A stretch of 64,000 bases of DNA from Phycisphaerae bacterium. GTDB lineage: Bacteria > Planctomycetota > Phycisphaerae > JAJVII01. The translations under genes were made by a program, and so were the position numbers. Shown here piece by piece: positions 16,694-24,634 of this stretch (positions within the stretch are counted from its first letter, which is position 1; the number at the start of each line of letters is the position of its first letter). Under the pieces are notes generated by a model. It was not told the DNA's origin and searched no databases. It saw only the letters and a program-made list of their open reading frames with translations. The stretch covers positions 1 through 64,000 of the forward strand of contig JAJVII010000011.1 in the NCBI GenBank assembly GCA_022072085.1. Direction: 5' to 3'.

Positions 16694-17299
16694 TCACCCC
16701 GGGCGCGTCGCCAGTTCGATCCGCGGCAGGAGCTGAGCAAGCGATTTGATGACCATGTCCGCTTGGTCGGCCCAGGCCGGGCGCGGACCGTGGACCAGCA
16801 GGCAGGTCGGGCAGCCGGCCTGCCGACCGCTCTGGATGTCGTAGAGGTAGTCGCCGACGACCAGCGTGGCCGCGGGCGACCTGCCCATCACGCGGCAAAG
16901 GTGCAGCACCGGCTCGGGGCTGGGCTTGGGCAGGCCGTCTTCGCGGGTGTGGATGGCGTCGAAGCGCAGGCGGAACTTGTCGCAGACGGTGCGGACCGAC
17001 GCTCGGCTGTTGCGGGTGAGCAGAGCGACCGGCACGCCTCGGCGCGACAGCTCAGCCAACAGGTCGGCGGCCCCGGGGTTGAGCGTCGCGTCGCGGGCGG
17101 CGGCGGCTTCGTGGCGGAGGATGATGTCATTGGCCCGGTCGCGGGCGTCCGGGTCCATGCGGGCCATCGCCTCCAGCAGCGTCGAGCCGTCGGTGATGCC
17201 GATCTCGGTGCGCATCGCGTCGAAGTCCAGCAGCGGCACGGTCAGCGTGCCGTCCATGTCGAAGATGACCGCCTCGATTTGCGAGCGAATCCTATCCAT
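16694..17299 (-). CDS. HAD-superfamily phosphatase (HAD-IA, Gph-like)
   Basis: A cytoplasmic phosphatase of the phosphoglycolate phosphatase/beta-phosphoglucomutase-like group. Motif I is VIFDMDGTLTVP near residue 15, motif II LLTRNSRASV, motif III the lysine in GLPKPSPEPVL, and motif IV VVGDYLYDIQSGRQAGC. The cap domain is a short helical C1 insert after motif I. The start is taken as the ATG at 17299; a TTG two codons upstream is also in frame. At about 200 residues it is a normal HAD-IA size. The substrate cannot be deduced: neighbours are a LolA-like protein and a divergent secreted protein. Confidence 0.82.
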   Translation of the reverse strand: MDRIRSQIEAVIFDMDGTLTVPLLDFDAMRTEIGITDGSTLLEAMARMDPDARDRANDIILRHEAAAARDATLNPGAADLLAELSRRGVPVALLTRNSRASVRTVCDKFRLRFDAIHTREDGLPKPSPEPVLHLCRVMGRSPAATLVVGDYLYDIQSGRQAGCPTCLLVHGPRPAWADQADMVIKSLAQLLPRIELATRPG

Positions 17300-17410
17300 C
17301 GCCAATCCGTTATACTCTTTGGGGTCGCGAACTCCAGAGGCCGGGCGGTATTATGCGGGGCAGGGCTGGAACGAGCCAGCCTGCCTGATGCGAGGGCGCT
17401 GGATTTGAGC

Positions 17411-19555
17411 ATGTCGCACGACAGTTCGCTCGCACGCTCCCGCCGGTTGCGGTGGTCGGCGGTGGCCTGGTGTGCCGTGCTGGTGGGGGCGGCGTCGGCC
17501 GCTCGGGCCCAGCCGACGAGCTGGCCGGGCAAGGAGTGGGCCGCTGCCCGCGTCGTCCAGGTGCAGACCAAGCTGACCCCCGGCGCCGACGGCGAGGAGA
17601 TCGGCGTCGTCGAGCTGCCCACTGACCTGCTGGCCCGCGCCGATGGCGCCGATATCCGCGTCGCCAACGCCGGCGGCCGGCTCATTCCGATGCGCGTGCT
17701 CTCGGTCGGACCGGGCAGCGTCGCCCGCGTGGCGTTCGAGGTCAAGCCCGGCCGAAACGACTACACGATCTTCTACGGCAGCCCGCAGGCCGCCCCGCCC
17801 GGCAAGGAGCTGGCGCTGACGATCAGCCGCGGGCTGCTGCTGGAGACGCGGACCTTCGCGGGGGGCAACGTGAACAGCCTGGCCGGCGTGCAGCGGGCGT
17901 TCGACCGGGCGGACATCCGCCAGGGCGCCGACTTCGTGCCCAAGGTCTTCCAGGGCAACAACCCCTTCGGGCCCGACGGCCGCACGGTGTCGCGATACAC
18001 CGGTCCGATCGTCATACCGGCTGACGGGGAATACGGCTTTGCGACGACCAGCGACGACGCGAGCTTCATCCTGATCGACGGCAAGCTGGTGGTGGAGTGG
18101 GGCGGGTATCACGGCTGGGTCGGCGACGCCCGGCACAACGCGTCGGTGAAACTGGCCCGCGGCTTGCACCAGTTCGAGTATCTGCACGTGAACCTCGGCG
18201 CCGAGGGCGGCGCGGTCGCGGCGTGGAAGCCGCCGGGCGCGAGCAACTGGGCGGTGATCCCCGACAGCGCTTTCCTGCCGGTCTTCCGCGGCCAGCTCAA
18301 GGACCGCGCGATCCAGGGGCGGGTGACGACTGCGGAGGTGCAGTTCGCCAACCTCAGCGAGGCCTTGATCGGCAGCGAGGACTACATCCAGCGGCTGCGG
18401 TTCACCAGCAGCCCGCGCGGGTTCGACCCGCGGCAGGCGACCTTCACCTGGGACTTCGGCGACGGGATCACCGTGTCGGCCAAGGGGCTGGCGGCAGTCG
18501 ATCACGTCTACCTCAGCGACGGGCCGGTGACGGTGACCTGCACGGTCGCCCAGGGCTCCGACCGCGACGCGGTGAGCAACCGCGTGGTCGTTGCGCGGGA
18601 CTGGCCAACGATCATCCAGAAACGCCCGGACCGCGAGAACCTGTTTGCCCAGGCGGTGAGCCTCTACGACTTCACGAAGATGAGGCCGATCGACGCTGTC
18701 CGGGCGATGACGCTGTTCGAGCGGACGCGGCGGTGGGACGCCTACCTGTCGGCCGGCCACGCCCTGGCGACTGCGTGCGAGCCGGTCGACAACCGGCTGC
18801 TGATCGATCGCATGGGCGAGTATGCCAGGCGGCTGGTCGAGCGCGACCCGGCGGACGGCTCACGCAAGGTCGTGCTGGAATACGTCGCAGCGGCGCGGCG
18901 GGCGACCTCGCCGTTCGCGCGGGCAGCCATGCTGACCGCCGGCGGGCGGGTGATGCTGGACGACCTGAACGACGAGCGCAAGGCCGAGCAGTTCTTCACC
19001 GAGGCGCTCAAGGAGAAGGACCGTGGCAGCCACCCGGCGATCCAGGCGGCGTGGATCGGGCTGGGCGACGTCTACCGCCGTCGCGGCCCGAGCGACAAGG
19101 CCCTGGAGGCCTACGAGGCGGCTGAAAAGATGAGCCCCAACACGGACTCAGCCAAGCAGCAGGCCGTCCGCACCGGCTCGCTGGCGCGGACGATCGAGTT
19201 CTACATCCGCGACAAGGACTACGAGACGGCGCGGGAGTACCTTGAGCAGTGGGACCGGGAGTTTCCGACCCAGCGACTGCACGGCTACTCGTCGTTGCTG
19301 TGGGTGCGGTTCTACCAGGCGCAGGGCCTGCACCGCGAGGCGATCCGTGAGGCCCAGGATCTGGTGGCCGGCAACCCGCGGAGCAACTACGCGCCCGAAC
19401 TGCTGATGGACGCCGCCGACGGCTACGTCGTCCTGCGCGAGCCGGACAAGGCCCGGATGCTGCTGGAGCGGGTGACGACGGCGTATCGCGAATCGCCGCT
19501 GGCTGCCGAGGCCAAGAAGAAGCTGGACGCGCTGAACAAGCCGGCGTCGCCGTGA
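17411..19555 (+). CDS. Secreted PA14-like / PKD / TPR protein
   Basis: A 714-residue exported protein. The signal peptide covers about residues 1-33 (ending AARAQ). The next part (about 40-145) resembles a DUF2341-type beta domain (RIPMRV-like segment LIPMRVLSVGPG, then NDYTIFYGSP). A PA14-like carbohydrate-binding fold follows (about 150-290: GEYGFATTSDDASFILIDG, then HQFEYLHVN). A PKD domain follows (about 310-395; ATFTWDFGDG). The C-terminal half (about 420-710) consists of TPR-like helix pairs (IGLGDVYRRRGPSDKALEAYEAA). The PKD-to-TPR architecture suggests a cell-surface scaffold or sensor of polymer binding. It has no catalytic motif that I recognise. The start at 17411 is chosen because only it precedes the signal peptide closely. 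Confidence 0.68.
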   Translation: MSHDSSLARSRRLRWSAVAWCAVLVGAASAARAQPTSWPGKEWAAARVVQVQTKLTPGADGEEIGVVELPTDLLARADGADIRVANAGGRLIPMRVLSVGPGSVARVAFEVKPGRNDYTIFYGSPQAAPPGKELALTISRGLLLETRTFAGGNVNSLAGVQRAFDRADIRQGADFVPKVFQGNNPFGPDGRTVSRYTGPIVIPADGEYGFATTSDDASFILIDGKLVVEWGGYHGWVGDARHNASVKLARGLHQFEYLHVNLGAEGGAVAAWKPPGASNWAVIPDSAFLPVFRGQLKDRAIQGRVTTAEVQFANLSEALIGSEDYIQRLRFTSSPRGFDPRQATFTWDFGDGITVSAKGLAAVDHVYLSDGPVTVTCTVAQGSDRDAVSNRVVVARDWPTIIQKRPDRENLFAQAVSLYDFTKMRPIDAVRAMTLFERTRRWDAYLSAGHALATACEPVDNRLLIDRMGEYARRLVERDPADGSRKVVLEYVAAARRATSPFARAAMLTAGGRVMLDDLNDERKAEQFFTEALKEKDRGSHPAIQAAWIGLGDVYRRRGPSDKALEAYEAAEKMSPNTDSAKQQAVRTGSLARTIEFYIRDKDYETAREYLEQWDREFPTQRLHGYSSLLWVRFYQAQGLHREAIREAQDLVAGNPRSNYAPELLMDAADGYVVLREPDKARMLLERVTTAYRESPLAAEAKKKLDALNKPASP

Positions 19556-19564
19556 CGGCATCGC

Positions 19565-19966
19565 TCAGTGAAGGGCGCTGCTCTGAATGAAGGTCTCGAA
19601 CAGGGGGGTGTGCGCCAGCCACATGGCCGCGACGCCGAGGTAGACTAGGGTGGCCGCGATCAGGCCGGCTTCGCAGAACCAGTGCCGTCGGTTGCGGGCG
19701 AACAGCCATGTTGCCAGGAGCAGGAACATCATCTTGAAAGCAAAGATGTTCCACATCTGGCCCATGTCGACGTAGGGCTTGACCCAGGGGTTGGCTTCGT
19801 CGAACAGTCCGGTCTGCGTCGCCGTCAGCGTAAACGCGAGGTCGAAGATGTTGAGCGTCCAGATGATGACGAGCCAGTAGACCACGCGATATGGACGGCG
19901 ACGCCGAACCCATCGACGTATCGCACCGCCCGGTATCGCCGGATTGTGCGTGACAGTCCCGTTCAT
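19565..19966 (-). CDS. DUF5658-like small membrane protein
   Basis: A 133-residue integral membrane protein with three hydrophobic helices: VVYWLVIIWTLNIFDLAFTL (which carries the N-x-x-D/F-D pattern typical of DUF5658-type proteins), IFAFKMMFLLLATWLF, and AGLIAATLVYLGVAAMWLA. The N-terminal basic patch RRWVRRRRPYR suggests it starts inside the cytoplasm. The ATG at 19966 gives MNGTVTHN; a TTG at 20026 would add 20 residues. It is convergent with the PA14/PKD/TPR gene, only 9 bp apart. No function is known to me; the family name is from recollection of the FDLAFT motif. Confidence 0.55.
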   Translation of the reverse strand: MNGTVTHNPAIPGGAIRRWVRRRRPYRVVYWLVIIWTLNIFDLAFTLTATQTGLFDEANPWVKPYVDMGQMWNIFAFKMMFLLLATWLFARNRRHWFCEAGLIAATLVYLGVAAMWLAHTPLFETFIQSSALH

Positions 19967-20063
19967 CGTTCTTACTATCGACACCAGACAGGGGGCGGTT
20001 GAGCACTCTTCGGCCCCCTCGGTCAAGTTATTCTAGGAGCCTGTCGCCCGGGCGGCTGAGATC

Positions 20064-20924
20064 ATGGAAAACTCCACATTCTCACAGGAAACGATCGCTC
20101 TTTCCGACGGCTACGTCAGCCACGCCTCGGTCTACACGCCCGGCGGGTCGTTCGCCGGCCGGCCGGTGCTCTGCTTTCACGGCATCCAGAGCCACCGCGG
20201 CTGGTTCACCAACTCGTCGACCGTGTTGGCCCGTGCGGGCCATCCGGTGATCTTTCCCGACCGTCGCGGCAGCGGCGGCAACCGCCGGCCGCGCGGACAT
20301 GCCCGGTCGATCGAGCAACTCATGGACGACGGACGGGTCTTCATGGACCGGGCAGCCGGTCTGGCCGGCGATGGCGTCGGGCCGATTCACATGCTGGGCA
20401 TCAGTTGGGGCGGCAAGTGGGCGCTGGGGTTGGCGGCGGCGTTTCCCGATCGCGTCGCCAGCCTGGTGCTCAGCACGCCGGGCCTGTTCGCCAAACGACG
20501 CCCGGGTCCGCTGTCGCGGCTGGGCGTCGTGGCATCGGCGATCGCCTGGCCGCGGGCGACCTTTGCGATCCCGCTGAACGAGCCGGAGCTGTTTACCGAC
20601 CAGCCTGACCGCAAGGCCTTCATCGCCGCGGACCCCCTTCGGCTGACCCGGGCGACCGGGCGGATGATGGCCGTCTCGCACCTGATGCAGAAGCGGCTGG
20701 CTGCCTGGGCCGCGGGCGTCCGCTGCCCGGTGCTGCTGCTGCTGGCTGAGAACGATCCGATCATCGACAACGCCCGCACGCTGGCGGTGCTGGAAGAGAA
20801 CCTGCCCGCCGGCCTGCTGACGGTGAAGCGGTTCGAGTCGGCGGTCCACACGCTGGAGTTCGCCGCGGACCCGTCGGGCTATTTCCAGGCGCTGATCGAG
20901 TGGCTGGGCGCCCACAACGGCTGA
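20064..20924 (+). CDS. Alpha/beta hydrolase (serine hydrolase)
   Basis: A 286-residue cytoplasmic hydrolase. The oxyanion region is FHGIQSHRGW, the nucleophile elbow G-I-S-W-G (about residue 115), the acid is in LAENDPIIDN, and the histidine is in SAVHTLEF. The cap is helical. The pattern is closest to monoacylglycerol-lipase/lysophospholipase-like hydrolases (DRRGSGGNRRPRGHA, which matches the DxRGxGxS...GH segment), but substrate cannot be inferred. It ends 4 bp from the convergent GH130 gene. No signal peptide. Confidence 0.82.
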   Translation: MENSTFSQETIALSDGYVSHASVYTPGGSFAGRPVLCFHGIQSHRGWFTNSSTVLARAGHPVIFPDRRGSGGNRRPRGHARSIEQLMDDGRVFMDRAAGLAGDGVGPIHMLGISWGGKWALGLAAAFPDRVASLVLSTPGLFAKRRPGPLSRLGVVASAIAWPRATFAIPLNEPELFTDQPDRKAFIAADPLRLTRATGRMMAVSHLMQKRLAAWAAGVRCPVLLLLAENDPIIDNARTLAVLEENLPAGLLTVKRFESAVHTLEFAADPSGYFQALIEWLGAHNG

Positions 20925-20928
20925 CGGG

Positions 20929-21936
20929 TCACCCCTGCTGACAGAGGGCGATCAAATCCTCGACGCGGGCGGTGGCCAGGCACGTCACGGCGTCGGCGGC
21001 GCCGTAGTAGATCTTCACCTCGCCGTCGTCTTCGAGAATCATGCCGCCGGGGAAGATCACCGCGTTGCGGAAGCCGTTCAGCTCGTAATCGGCCTCGGGG
21101 ACGATCAGCGGCGTCCGGCACATGCCGACGACCTGGTAGGGGTCTTCGAGGTCCAGCAGCATCAGGCCTGCGGTGTAGCGCTTCTTCCAGCCTTCCTGGC
21201 GGAACTGGGTCATGCCGCCCCAGGTGACGTTCTCGTCCACGTCGACGGCGTGGAACGTCGTCAGCCAGCCGGCGTGGGTGCGGACGGGCGGGGCGGCCGG
21301 TCCGATCTTGCGGTTGCAGAAGGGCACGTGCTCGGTTCCCAGCAGGAGCTGGTGGTTGCCCCAGTAGCGCAGGTCGGGCGAATCGCTGATCCAGATGTCG
21401 AACCGCTCGCTGTCGCGCCCGCGGCCGTAGACGGGGAACGGCCGCTCCAGCCGGACGTACATGCCGCCGAACAGCTCGGGGAACAGCACCATGTTGCGGT
21501 TGTCGGGCGCGGAGAAGCTGAGGATCTCGAACTCGCTGAAGTCGTCGGTGACCGCGACTCCGCCGCAGATGCCGTGCCGCGTGTCCACCGCGAAGCACAT
21601 GTAGACGCGCTGGCCGATGACCGTCAGCCGCGGGTCGTAGGCCCTGACGATTTCGTCGTCGGCCAGCGAGAAGCAGGGCTCCGGTTGGACCTCCCAGTTG
21701 ATTCCGTCCCAGCTCGTCGCCAGCCCGAGGTTGGTCTCGTGCAGCCGGCCGGGATTCTCCGGGTCGGCCACGTCGTTGCGGAAGACCATGTAGTAGAGGT
21801 CGCCCAGCTTGCAGACGCCCGCGTTGAACGTCAGCGTCGCCGGGTAGGGGCACTTGGCGGCCGTGAGGATCGGGTTGCCCTCGAAGCGCGTGATGATCGG
21901 CGAGGTCGTCAGCGGGCCAACGGGTTCGGTGGGCAT
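20929..21936 (-). CDS. GH130 family beta-mannoside phosphorylase
   Basis: A cytoplasmic five-bladed propeller enzyme of glycoside hydrolase family 130, which reversibly phosphorolyses beta-1,2 or beta-1,4 mannosides. Diagnostic segments in order are NPILTA (residue about 21), TFNAGVCKLGD, AYDPRLTVIG (family usually EDPR; the Asp is the catalytic acid), NRNMVLFPELFGG, RKIGPAAPPVRTHAGW and YYGAAD. The length, 335, is normal. No signal peptide fits cytosolic phosphorolysis of imported oligosaccharides. The glutamate-to-tyrosine change before DPR is uncommon. The next gene upstream is a kinase-like protein across a repeat hairpin. Confidence 0.88.
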   Translation of the reverse strand: MPTEPVGPLTTSPIITRFEGNPILTAAKCPYPATLTFNAGVCKLGDLYYMVFRNDVADPENPGRLHETNLGLATSWDGINWEVQPEPCFSLADDEIVRAYDPRLTVIGQRVYMCFAVDTRHGICGGVAVTDDFSEFEILSFSAPDNRNMVLFPELFGGMYVRLERPFPVYGRGRDSERFDIWISDSPDLRYWGNHQLLLGTEHVPFCNRKIGPAAPPVRTHAGWLTTFHAVDVDENVTWGGMTQFRQEGWKKRYTAGLMLLDLEDPYQVVGMCRTPLIVPEADYELNGFRNAVIFPGGMILEDDGEVKIYYGAADAVTCLATARVEDLIALCQQG

Positions 21937-21954
21937 GGGCGGGGGGTCCTTTCT

Positions 21955-22052
21955 TGGATTGGAGATTTTGGATTGAAGATTTCAGATTGAAAGAGGCTAA
22001 CCCCCGGCCGCCTGCCCCAATCTTGAATCTTCAATCTGAAATCTAAAATCTC
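21955..22052. repeat. Inverted pair of GATTNNN heptamer arrays
   Basis: The left arm (21955-21990) repeats GATT every 7 bp (GATTTTG/GATTGAA/GATTTCA). The right arm (22017-22052) is the reverse complement, with a short CCCCCGG-containing loop. It fills the 120-bp spacer between the GH130 and kinase-like genes and is much more AT-rich than the surroundings. Confidence 0.85.
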
Positions 22053-22056
22053 TCGC

Positions 22057-22848
22057 TCATCCTTCCGCCGCGTCACCGGTGGGCAGGCCCATCCGGGTCA
22101 GCAGCCAGCGGCGAACCTTGAAGTACGGGCGGCTGATGCGGCGGTGCAGGCTCAGCGGGCCGGTCGGCTGATACGACGCGGCGATTTCGTCGGCCGTCAT
22201 CTGGTCCGGCCGGCAGCGGCGCTTGTGCTTGGCGAAGTGATACCAGTCGTGCTCCTGGAGCATCTTCAGGATCGACCGCGGCAGTTCGCCGCCGCGGCGG
22301 CCGAGCCGGAACGAAATCTGGAAGTCGATCAGGTACGGCCGACCGTCCTGACCAACCAGGATGTTCTGCCGCTTGTTCAGGTCCACATACGCCAGCCCGC
22401 GGGCGTGGATCGCCCGCAGCAGGTCCGCCAACTCGTCGAAGAAAGTGTCGGATACCCTGTTGTCGCGATGCAGCGGTTGGCCGGGCACGAACTCGTGCAC
22501 GAAGCCCGTCGGCCCGTGCAGCCCGACCAGCGCCGGCACGCCGGGCACGTCGGCCAGGTCGCGGTAGATCACCGCTTCGTGCCGCGTCAGCCAGGCCCCC
22601 AGCCAGCGCATCGGCACGCAGAAGTAAGGCCGTTGCCGCTGGAGCTTGAGGACGACCTGCGACAGGGCCCCCCCGTCGTCGGCCTGGTAGAGCCCCGTCG
22701 CGGCGAAGAAGTCGTGCTTGAATTGCCGCACGAAGCCGAACCGCCGCCGGCCGAAGGTCAACTCCGCCGGCAGGCCCCGCGGGAACGCCTGGAGCCGGTT
22801 GTCGGCTGGCGGGGGCGAAGGCAGCGGCGATGTCCCGGTGGCGTCCAC
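22057..22848 (-). CDS. Kinase-fold protein (LPS/Kdo-kinase- or RIO-like)
   Basis: A 263-residue protein with a protein-kinase fold. A candidate ATP lysine is in VVLKLQRQ, followed by a glutamate helix (TRHEAVIYRDL). The catalytic loop reads YVDLNKRQNIL (D, K and N of the HxDxxxxN motif are present) and the metal site DFQ replaces DFG. The pattern of a short catalytic loop with LNKRQN resembles bacterial lipopolysaccharide core kinases (WaaP/KdkA) and RIO kinases, which also vary at DFG. Given the heptose and lipid A genes nearby, an LPS sugar kinase is possible but unproven. It has an N-terminal Pro-rich tail and a basic C-terminus. Confidence 0.6.
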   Translation of the reverse strand: MDATGTSPLPSPPPADNRLQAFPRGLPAELTFGRRRFGFVRQFKHDFFAATGLYQADDGGALSQVVLKLQRQRPYFCVPMRWLGAWLTRHEAVIYRDLADVPGVPALVGLHGPTGFVHEFVPGQPLHRDNRVSDTFFDELADLLRAIHARGLAYVDLNKRQNILVGQDGRPYLIDFQISFRLGRRGGELPRSILKMLQEHDWYHFAKHKRRCRPDQMTADEIAASYQPTGPLSLHRRISRPYFKVRRWLLTRMGLPTGDAAEG

Positions 22849-23038
22849 GGCCGGGCATTGTAAGAGACGCCCCGCGGATTTGAAACAAAGTAGGGCCGAC
22901 GGAAGCGTCTTCCGACAAGGGCCGCGGCCGGCCTATGATTGTGACCGGCTGAAACGCTCCCGCCGGCGCGGCGGGCTCGGCCGGAGACCGCCCGAACCCA
23001 TGCGATCCGTTCGACAGCTCCAATAACTTGATCTTAGA

Positions 23039-23093
23039 TTGACGCCGGCGAAAAACGGTTTACAATTGTTGAAATTCGACAGACGTTTACAAT
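23039..23093 (+). promoter_or_regulatory. Tandem promoter/operator-like repeat upstream of RND genes
   Basis: TTGACG (23039-23044), a 16-bp spacer and TACAAT (23061-23066) form a promoter-like pair. A second, weaker pair is TTGTTG (23066-23071) and TACAAT (23088-23093). The word GTTTACAAT appears twice with starts 27 bp apart, so the pair may be two promoters or a regulator half-site repeat. They stand 50-105 bp before the adaptor ATG. The rest of the 295-bp divergent spacer holds no gene. Confidence 0.45.
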
Positions 23094-23143
23094 CGACCTG
23101 GAGTTCTGCCCGCGCGGGCCATCCGGAAACGAGAGTACCCGAC

Positions 23144-24634
23144 ATGACAGAGAACGAACGAAGCCCCGGACAAGGCGGCTGGCTGGTCGCCGTCATCTCC
23201 GTCAGCCTGCTGGTAGCCGTCGTCGCTGGCGGGGCGCTGTGGATTGTGCATCTGAACAACAGGCCGGGCGGCCAGGCGGCTCCGGCTGCCGGTGCGCCCG
23301 GCGGCATGGGCGGCGGCGCAGGCGGAGGCGGGATGAAGGTTCAGTTCGCGACGGTCATCCAGCGCACCGTCGCCGACAGCATCGAGCTGCCCGCGACGGT
23401 TGAGCCCATTCGCAGCGCGGTGGTCGGCGGCGAGATCGCCGGCCGCGTCAAGACGGTCCACCTGCGCGACGGCGACGACGTGGCTGCCAACCAGGTGATC
23501 GTCGAGCTGGACCACGACCTGATGGACCTGGAGCAGGCCCAGGCCGAGTCGGTCCTCAAGTCTCTGGACGAAAAGGCCAAGAGCCTCCAGGCCCAGTTGA
23601 CCCAGGCGCAGTTCGAGTATGACCGGCTGGCTGGGCTTCAGCAGGAGAACAAGGCCACCCAGCGCGAGGTGGTCATCGCCAAGTCCGTCTGCGACAGCGC
23701 CCATGCCCAGTTTGCCCAGGCCCAGGCCGACACCAGGGCGCAGTCCGACCGCATTGCCTACATCAAGCGGCAGATCGAGAAGACGATGATCCGCTCGCCG
23801 TTCGACGGGCAGGTCACCCAGTTGCTGACCGAGCAGGGCGAGTGGCTGGCGGTCGGATCGCCGGTCGTCCAGGTCACCGACCTGCACGAGCTGCTGGTCG
23901 TCAGCAACATGCCCGATCGGCTGATCGGCGGCATCCAGCCGGGCATGGACGCCACGGTCCGCCTGCCGGACGTCAGCGGCGTGCGCAGCGTGGCCGGGAA
24001 GATCCGCTGGGTCATCGACCGCGGCGACGCCCAGGCCCACACGTTCCCCGTCAAGGTGCTGCTGACCAACGACAGCCGGCGGACTATCAAGCCCGGCGTG
24101 TTCGCCAGTTGCCTGTTCACGATCGGCCAGCCGCACCCGCGGCTGCTGGTTCCCCAGGCGGCGGTGGTGAGCATCCGCGTCGGCGGCGGGCCGGCCTACG
24201 ACGCGATCTACACGCTGGGCCCGCCGCCCGGCATGCCAATGGGCGCCGGAGGCCCGCCCGGCGCGGGCAAGCCCGCAACCGACGCGGCCGTCGGCGGCGG
24301 AGCGCCCGCCGCCATGCCGGCCATGCCGCTGATGGCGATCCGCACGCCGGTGCTTTCCGGCGCGTTCTACGGCGACTGGCAGGTGGTCGTGTGCGACGGG
24401 CTCAAGGCCGGCGACAGGGTCGTCGTCCGCGGCAACGAGACCTTTGCCGCCATTCCCGCGCCGATGCTCCCGGTGGAGATCACTGGCGAGTCGACCTCGG
24501 CCCAACTCCCGCCGGACCTCGTCCCGACGACCCAGCCCCAGGCTGAGCCGGGCCCGGCGGCCCCGCAGCCGGCCGGCGGTTCGTCGGCCGACGCCCTCCG
24601 TCCGGCGAGCGTCGCGGAGGTGCGCCGGCCATGA
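23144..24634 (+). CDS. RND efflux periplasmic adaptor (HlyD/AcrA family)
   Basis: Links an inner-membrane RND pump to an outer-membrane channel. The 496-residue protein starts MTENERSPGQGG, then one membrane anchor (about 13-34), a Gly/Met-rich linker, and the first half of a lipoyl/barrel-sandwich domain (VVGGEIAGRVKTVHLRDGDDV). A long alpha-helical hairpin follows (about 130-205, EQAQAESVLKSLDEKAKSLQAQ), then the second half (RSPFDGQVTQLLTEQGEWLAVGSPVVQV). A Gly/Ala/Pro-rich insertion (about 365-390) and Pro-rich tail are poorly conserved. The start at 23144 is chosen over one 35 codons upstream that overlaps the promoter. Its stop overlaps the pump gene by 4 bp. Confidence 0.9.
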   Translation: MTENERSPGQGGWLVAVISVSLLVAVVAGGALWIVHLNNRPGGQAAPAAGAPGGMGGGAGGGGMKVQFATVIQRTVADSIELPATVEPIRSAVVGGEIAGRVKTVHLRDGDDVAANQVIVELDHDLMDLEQAQAESVLKSLDEKAKSLQAQLTQAQFEYDRLAGLQQENKATQREVVIAKSVCDSAHAQFAQAQADTRAQSDRIAYIKRQIEKTMIRSPFDGQVTQLLTEQGEWLAVGSPVVQVTDLHELLVVSNMPDRLIGGIQPGMDATVRLPDVSGVRSVAGKIRWVIDRGDAQAHTFPVKVLLTNDSRRTIKPGVFASCLFTIGQPHPRLLVPQAAVVSIRVGGGPAYDAIYTLGPPPGMPMGAGGPPGAGKPATDAAVGGGAPAAMPAMPLMAIRTPVLSGAFYGDWQVVVCDGLKAGDRVVVRGNETFAAIPAPMLPVEITGESTSAQLPPDLVPTTQPQAEPGPAAPQPAGGSSADALRPASVAEVRRP

